In this document: positions 1 to 3,444 of the stretch, one piece after another
Position numbering within the stretch: position 1 is the stretch's first letter
Layout of the letters: the number at the start of each line of letters is the position of its first letter
Assembly (NCBI GenBank): GCA_028281425.1
Contig: JANQJX010000112.1
Span: 1-5,865, forward strand
From: Simkania sp.
GTDB taxonomy: Bacteria > Chlamydiota > Chlamydiia > Chlamydiales > Simkaniaceae
Length of the DNA stretch: 5,865 nucleotides
Direction of reading: 5' to 3'
Made by a program: the position numbers and the translations under genes
The notes under the pieces: model-generated
The model's database searches: none
The model's input: the letters and a program-made list of their open reading frames with translations, nothing else
What the model was told of the DNA's origin: nothing

Positions 1-401
1 ATCATCGGTCTAACAAGACTTTGGCAGAGATTAAAAACCGACTTCAAATTGACATTTAAGACAGTATCCCAATCTTTTTCAGACATTCGCATAAAAAACT
101 TATCTCTTGTAACACCTGCACAATTCACCAAGATATCAATGTGATCCCAAGCTTCAAGCAAACGTTTCACCCCTGCTTCAACTTGATCTTTTTTAGAAAC
201 ATCAAGTATGTCAAACCAAACCTTTTGATCAGGGAAATTTTGCTCAATTTGAATTTTCTCAGCAACCTCCTTAGCTTTCTCAGGATTGGTTCCTAAAAGA
301 GCAACGTCTGATCCATGATTTGCAAATGTCAAAGCAATCTCACGTCCAAGCCCTGATGTTCCTCCAGTAATAAGGGCTTTTTTTCTTTTGAGTAAAGGCA
401 T
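1..401 (-). CDS. fabG: 3-oxoacyl-ACP reductase FabG, N-terminal part (cut by window edge)
   Basis: This is the NADPH-dependent reductase that converts 3-oxoacyl-ACP to 3-hydroxyacyl-ACP in cytosolic type II fatty acid synthesis. The visible 133 codons begin MPLLKRKKALITGGTSGLG and carry the Rossmann nucleotide-binding glycine motif (TGGTSGLG, residues 12-19), an acidic LDVS turn (Asp67), the short-chain dehydrogenase NAG-type motif (VNCAG, 92-96, with Cys where Asn is more usual) and the VNLKSVF segment whose Asn118 matches the catalytic-tetrad Asn. The Ser, Tyr and Lys of the active site lie beyond the left edge. A GAGAGGA ribosome site ends four bases before the ATG. The gene follows fabD by 31 bases on the same strand, so it is probably cotranscribed. 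Another short-chain dehydrogenase cannot be excluded from sequence alone, but the fab context makes FabG the best call. Confidence 0.93.
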   Translation of the reverse strand, partial: MPLLKRKKALITGGTSGLGREIALTFANHGSDVALLGTNPEKAKEVAEKIQIEQNFPDQKVWFDILDVSKKDQVEAGVKRLLEAWDHIDILVNCAGVTRDKFFMRMSEKDWDTVLNVNLKSVFNLCQSLVRPM

Positions 402-432
402 GCGTTCCTCTCAAAAATATTTTGGTGTGATT

Positions 433-1389
433 TTATAAAACAGTCAACTCTAAAGTTTTTTCAATTTTATCAAGATCTTCAAGTTTTTCAATACTTAAAC
501 TTCCCCCACGGACTTGAATTTTTCGATTGATCCCACTGAGTGTCTTTCCACATCCAATTTCAATAAAAAGATCTACCCCTTCTGCATCCATGCGACGGAT
601 ACTCTTTTCCCAATAAACAGGTGAAACAACTTGCTCAAGCAAGCACTTGCGCATTTCTTCTATAGAAGAAGGAAAATCACCCAAAACATTTAAAATCACT
701 TGAATATCGCTTTTATCGAAAGAGATCTGATTGAGTTTATTTGATAATTTTTGTTTAGCACCTTCCATTAAACCACTGTGAAAAGCTCCAGCAACATCTA
801 AAGGAACCACCCTTTTGACTCCTGCTGATTTAAGGAGGGCCTTTTTGGCGACTTCTAACCCTTGATGGGTTCCTGAAATCACGACTTGTCCAGGTGAATT
901 GAGATTAGCAATCCAAACAGAAGACAAGCCTTTGCACTCTTCAATCACTTTTTGAACAGCATTAAGTGTTGCTCCAAGACAAACCACCATCGTTCCAGGT
1001 GATGCAATCGAGGCTTCATGCATATAAAGGCCACGTGCTTCCACAAGCTCAATTCCTCTTTGAAAACTCAAATATTTTGCTGCAGTTAGGGCTGAATATT
1101 CTCCTAAGCTAAGTCCTGCACATATTTGAGGAAACAAAGAGGGAAATTCTTTCTTAAGCACTCTAAACAGTGCTATGCTGACAATATAAATGGCAAGTTG
1201 AGCATTTTTAGTTAAAGTTAACTCTTCTGATGGCCCCTCAAAAATGAGCCTGGAAAAAAACCATTTAAGCTTTTCATCTGCTTCTTCAAAAGTTTCTTTT
1301 GCAATAGAAAAAGAATGAAAAAAGTCAGCTCCCATTCCTACATATTGGGATCCCTGTCCAGGAAATAAAAAAGCAATTTTTTTATCCAT
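433..1389 (-). CDS. fabD: malonyl-CoA:ACP transacylase FabD
   Basis: FabD transfers the malonyl group from malonyl-CoA to acyl carrier protein, supplying the extender unit for fatty acid synthesis in the cytosol. The 318-residue product has the normal family length. Visible landmarks are the N-terminal FPGQGSQYVGMG (9-20), the nucleophile elbow GLSLGEYSA with Ser94, Arg119 in VEARG (carboxylate binding), the catalytic His204 in GAFHSGLM, Gln253 before the SPVYW motif, and the C-terminal FIEIGCGKTLSG (275-286). The base before the nucleophile is Leu rather than the common His (GHSLG); I believe this variant occurs in other bacterial FabDs. The start is fixed by the conserved MDKKIAFLFPGQGSQ opening. 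An AGGA sequence about 10 bases upstream overlaps the fabH TAG stop. The 12-base gap to fabH suggests cotranscription and translational coupling. Confidence 0.96.
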   Translation of the reverse strand: MDKKIAFLFPGQGSQYVGMGADFFHSFSIAKETFEEADEKLKWFFSRLIFEGPSEELTLTKNAQLAIYIVSIALFRVLKKEFPSLFPQICAGLSLGEYSALTAAKYLSFQRGIELVEARGLYMHEASIASPGTMVVCLGATLNAVQKVIEECKGLSSVWIANLNSPGQVVISGTHQGLEVAKKALLKSAGVKRVVPLDVAGAFHSGLMEGAKQKLSNKLNQISFDKSDIQVILNVLGDFPSSIEEMRKCLLEQVVSPVYWEKSIRRMDAEGVDLFIEIGCGKTLSGINRKIQVRGGSLSIEKLEDLDKIEKTLELTVL

Positions 1390-1401
1390 TTCCTAAAATT
1401 C

Positions 1402-2388
1402 CTATTTTTCACAGGCCAAAGAGGCAGCACCCCAAGTCAATCCTGCTCCAAAAGCAGAAAGAATAATGTGCTCATCTTTTTCAACCTTTCTTTCTTTAAG
1501 CAGTTCGTCTAGAGCAATCCCAACAGATGAAGCAGAGGTATTTCCATACTTATGAATTGTTAAAAAAATCTTTTCTTTAGGAAGAGCAAACCGTTTAGCA
1601 AGAGATTCGATAATACGGATATTGGCTTGATGGGGAATAAGATAGCCGATTTCATCTTCGGTAATTCCCGTTTGTTTGAGGCATATTCTTACCGCTTCTT
1701 CCATCCGACGTACAGCATGCTTATAGGTCTCTTTGCCTTCCATTTGCAAATAATGAAGCCCCTCACAAACCGTTGCTTGAGAGGCAGGTCTTTTCGACCC
1801 CCCTGCTGGCAAAATCAACAATTCTGCTTGCTCTCCATCAGCACCTAATGTCACATTTTTAATGGGATATCCTTTTTCAGCAGATGTGACGATGCAAGAT
1901 GCAGCCCCATCCCCAAAAAGAACACATGTGCTTCGGTCCTTATAATTGACAATAGATGAAAGCTTTTCAGCAGCAATGATCAAAATCGTTTGATACATTT
2001 TTGATTCGACATAGGCCTTGGCCATAGAAAGAGCATAAAGAAATCCCGAACATGCCGCTTGAATATCAAAAGCAGCAGCAACAGCTCCTATTTTTTCTTG
2101 AATCAAACAAGCACTACTTGGAAAGAGATAGTCAGGTGTAAGTGTCGCAAAAAGAATTAAATCGATTTCTTTGGGATCCATATGGGCTTTTTCAAGTGCT
2201 CTTTTTGCAGCTTCATGCCCCATGTCAGAACTCGTTTCTCCATGAGCTGCAATACGCCTTTCTTTCATTCCCGTTCGAGTTGTAATCCATTCATCTGAAG
2301 TATTTACCATTTCTTCCAGATCATGATTGGAAAGAATTTTTTTAGGCAAATAGGAGCCTGTTGAAATAATTTTAGCTTGAAAAGTCAT
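1402..2388 (-). CDS. fabH: 3-oxoacyl-ACP synthase III FabH (KAS III)
   Basis: FabH starts fatty acid synthesis by condensing an acyl-CoA primer (acetyl-CoA in the classical enzyme) with malonyl-ACP. The 328-residue protein has full family length. It shows the N-terminal TGSYLPKK (10-17), the SDEWITTRTGMKERRIA segment (31-47), the catalytic Cys113 in AACSGF, His253 in the HQAN motif and Asn283 in YGNTSASS, completing the Cys-His-Asn triad, and the FGAGLTWGA end (313-321). Many blocks match the chlamydial FabH closely. An in-frame TAA directly precedes the ATG, so no longer start is possible, and the opening aligns with the chlamydial N-terminus. It is the first gene of the visible fabH-fabD-fabG run. 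Starter-unit preference (acetyl versus branched) cannot be read with confidence. Confidence 0.96.
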   Translation of the reverse strand: MTFQAKIISTGSYLPKKILSNHDLEEMVNTSDEWITTRTGMKERRIAAHGETSSDMGHEAAKRALEKAHMDPKEIDLILFATLTPDYLFPSSACLIQEKIGAVAAAFDIQAACSGFLYALSMAKAYVESKMYQTILIIAAEKLSSIVNYKDRSTCVLFGDGAASCIVTSAEKGYPIKNVTLGADGEQAELLILPAGGSKRPASQATVCEGLHYLQMEGKETYKHAVRRMEEAVRICLKQTGITEDEIGYLIPHQANIRIIESLAKRFALPKEKIFLTIHKYGNTSASSVGIALDELLKERKVEKDEHIILSAFGAGLTWGAASLACEK

Positions 2389-2404
2389 TTAAAAAAATTA
2401 TTTT

Positions 2405-2409
2405 CCTCC
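2405..2409 (-). promoter_or_regulatory. distant Shine-Dalgarno sequence GGAGG before fabH
   Basis: A strong GGAGG(A) lies upstream of fabH, but 16 bases separate it from the ATG, against the usual 5-9. The spacer is almost all A/T. The same bases are the Gly-Gly codons at the end of a short open frame (2398-2469, minus strand, 23 codons from MFFLFK) whose TAA stops 9 bases before the fabH ATG. Either the ribosome tolerates the long AT-rich spacer, or fabH is reached by reinitiation after that frame. The short frame itself has no ribosome site I can see, so I do not annotate it as a gene. Confidence 0.45.
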
Positions 2410-2649
2410 AAGAATTAAGGCCTGATACACCTGCTGACGCTTCCCAAGCATTTTAAACAAGAAAAACATTAAAATCGAAGCTTTTTTATCTTCCCAAACC
2501 AAGAGAAAGAGAAACTTTTACTTCCATTTTTTTTAAGTCCTATTTTTCATCGACTAAAAAAGGCAATCCCATGATCTAAAGTTTTTTCTTGAATTCCTCA
2601 AAAGAAAAATAGCACTTTTTTGTCTCTCCTTTTCAGGGACTATCTTGAA

Positions 2650-2820
2650 AGGGCCTGCCTTGAACTGGAGAATGATCGTCTAGATGATCTTTTCTCCTTA
2701 GGCCTTAAGATAAGTCGCATCTCCTTTTGCTCTCAAGAGTCTAGTGAATTTTGCACCTTTCACAATTTTCGAAAAACATCTCAATCGATCCGAACAATTT
2801 TTCAGTTTAAGGCAGGCCCT
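2650..2820 (+). ncRNA. candidate structured RNA closed by a 24-pair helix
   Basis: Bases 2650-2673 can pair with 2797-2820 without a gap or mismatch if the plus strand is transcribed: 21 Watson-Crick pairs and three G-U pairs (2662/2808, 2668/2802, 2670/2800). The core arms are AGGGCCTGCCTT (2650-2661) and AAGGCAGGCCCT (2809-2820). Directly inside, 2674-2679 can pair with 2684-2689 around a CTAG loop, again with one G-U pair (2678/2685). On the minus strand these four positions would be C-A mismatches, which favours plus-strand RNA. A weak promoter-like pair (TTGTCT 2620-2625, TATCTT 2641-2646, spacer 15) precedes it. It matches no RNA family I know. It could instead be a decayed inverted repeat or half of a mobile repeat. 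Confidence 0.35.
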
Positions 2821-2831
2821 GAAATGGGAAA

Positions 2832-2866
2832 TTTTTTGATATTATCCCGGATCGCTACCTATTTTT
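2832..2866 (-). repeat. left arm of a 35-base imperfect inverted repeat
   Basis: Read on the minus strand, this segment matches plus-strand 3106-3140 at 27 of 35 positions without gaps; the shared core is AAATAGGTnGCnATCCGGG and the shared end is CAAAAAA. The two arms bound about 309 bases. Within and just past this arm, GCTACCTA (2854-2861) and TAGGTCGC (2872-2879) can form a local hairpin with one mismatch and a 10-base loop, and TAGGTCGC recurs in the right arm at 3111-3118. The design resembles terminal inverted repeats of a small nonautonomous element, but no transposase and no clear target duplication is seen. Confidence 0.55.
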
Positions 2867-3025
2867 CCCTTTAGGTCGCACTTGACGCCACCTCTGAAAA
2901 ATCCACATGCTCTGTTTTGCTCACACATCTCATAAATTCTTTTAGGTGAGGTGACAACCTTATTCCTTCGAAAATTTCTTAGGCCTCAAAAAACACTCGC
3001 ACACACCTTTTCGAAAGAGGGGGCA

Positions 3026-3134
3026 TGCGAAATGCAGGCTAAGGGGGATCCACCCTAGTTCAGTGCTTATCTTAATATCTGCACTTATTCAAAAAACTGA
3101 TGCTGCGAAATAGGTCGCAATCCGGGGGATTCAC
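3026..3134 (+). repeat. two degenerate direct repeat units about 80 bases apart
   Basis: Unit one (3026-3053) begins TGCGAAAT and ends GGGGGATCCAC. Unit two (3104-3134) begins TGCGAAAT and ends GGGGGATTCAC. The start blocks are 78 bases apart and the end blocks 81, because the middle differs in length. They sit in the GC-richer part of the intergenic region. They may be internal duplications of one repeat element; no function is evident. Confidence 0.4.
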
Positions 3135-3140
3135 AAAAAA
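3106..3140 (+). repeat. right arm of the 35-base imperfect inverted repeat
   Basis: This is the partner of 2832-2866 in inverted orientation (27 of 35 identical). The core AAATAGGTCGCAATCCGGG spans 3108-3126. The arm overlaps a local direct repeat (TGCGAAAT ... GGGGGATTCAC, 3104-3134) that has an earlier relative at 3026-3053. It is followed by a small hairpin, AAAAGAG (3137-3143) pairing with CTCTTTT (3151-3157) around a 7-base loop. That hairpin has no run of T after it and so is a poor terminator. Confidence 0.55.
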
Positions 3141-3271
3141 GAGTCTACCTCTCTTTTCGGAAGAATTGTTTATAAATATTTCCAAGAAAGCTCTCATAAA
3201 AGACCATTTCTACAACCTCTCGATCTAAAGTCAACTGCGCAACTTATACTTTTAAAAAACTTCCGATTTTT

Positions 3272-3300
3272 TTGAATTTTCTGTGACTTTAATGTAGACT
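3272..3300 (+). promoter_or_regulatory. possible sigma-66/sigma-70-type promoter for nrdA
   Basis: TTGAAT (3272-3277) and TAGACT (3295-3300) are separated by 17 bases, and each matches four of six positions of the TTGACA/TATAAT consensus. A start near 3306-3308 would give a leader of roughly 138 bases. It would place the NrdR-like sites at and just after the start point and the hairpin at 3376-3416 within the leader. A second -10-like TACAAT (3313-3318) lacks a good -35. In DNA this AT-rich, such matches arise by chance, so the call is tentative. Confidence 0.25.
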
Positions 3301-3308
3301 TTTTCCAC

Positions 3309-3357
3309 ACTATACAATATGTAGTACTTTAAGTGTTGTTAAGAATACAAGATGTAG
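3309..3357 (+). promoter_or_regulatory. degenerate NrdR-box-like pair upstream of nrdA
   Basis: ACTATACAATATGTAGT (3309-3325) is an imperfect palindrome with ACTA/TAGT ends. Bases 3307-3322 match the NrdR box consensus acaCwAtATaTwGtgt at 13 of 16 positions. A related sequence follows 33 bases later: TACAATATGTAG (3313-3324) versus TACAAGATGTAG (3346-3357), 11 of 12 identical. NrdR operators typically come as two boxes about three helical turns apart before ribonucleotide reductase genes, and chlamydiae are known to encode NrdR. The second copy lacks the ACTA half, so only one site looks box-like. A third ATGTAG is at 3292-3297. Confidence 0.35.
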
Positions 3358-3375
3358 AAAGACAACTTATAAAGT

Positions 3376-3416
3376 AAAAAAGGGGTTCTCTTATTTTTTT
3401 CAAAAAACCCTTTTTT
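3376..3416 (+). terminator. A6-G3 / C3-T6 hairpin in the nrdA leader, terminator-like
   Basis: AAAAAAGGG (3376-3384) pairs with CCCTTTTTT (3408-3416), and after a bulged G, TT (3386-3387) can pair with AA (3406-3407), leaving an 18-base T-rich loop. The 3' arm ends in six T, as in intrinsic terminators, and the mirror structure would work in the other direction. It lies 28 bases before the nrdA ATG, so in the plus direction it could only stop upstream transcripts or act as an attenuator on nrdA itself. The GC core is only three pairs, so it may be weak. Confidence 0.4.
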
Positions 3417-3444
3417 AAAATTTTTGAAAAAGCAAGGGGTTAAC

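Larger units (their letters stand above)
2389..3444. other. 1.06-kb divergent intergenic region without a supported protein gene
   Basis: This region separates the leftward fab genes from rightward nrdA. I found no frame with a convincing protein, no tRNA-like T-arm (GTTCRA in a G/C stem) and no rRNA, tmRNA, RNase P RNA or SRP RNA signature that I recognise. It has three parts. Bases 2389-2640 are AT-rich and include the fabH leader. Bases about 2650-3160 are rich in inverted and direct repeats, with GC near 45% over 2881-3060. Bases 3161-3444 drop to about 24% GC over 3241-3420 and include the nrdA leader. Promoters for fabH must lie at the left end of this region, but I see no good -35/-10 pair on the minus strand. 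Confidence 0.8.

Noticed and set aside
1627..1848. 73-codon plus-strand frame
   Set aside because: It lies wholly antisense to fabH, whose protein is intact and conserved across this stretch.
2398..2469. 23-codon minus-strand frame MFFLFKMLGKRQQ... just upstream of fabH
   Set aside because: There is no visible ribosome site and no recognisable homology. I compared its end with the RecR C-terminus from memory and saw no likeness. It is kept only as context for the fabH start.
2620..2874. 84-codon plus-strand open frame beginning with TTG in the intergenic region
   Set aside because: It has no ribosome-binding site and a non-ATG start, matches no family I know, and its bases are better explained by the 24-pair helix (2650-2820) and the left inverted-repeat arm.
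2961..3020. TTCGA-containing stretches that could suggest a tRNA T-loop
   Set aside because: The flanks do not give a GTTCRANYC loop in a five-pair stem, and no acceptor or anticodon arms can be placed around them on either strand.
3137..3157. AAAAGAG/CTCTTTT hairpin as a terminator
   Set aside because: The stem is seven pairs with only two G-C pairs, and it is followed by CGG rather than a T run.
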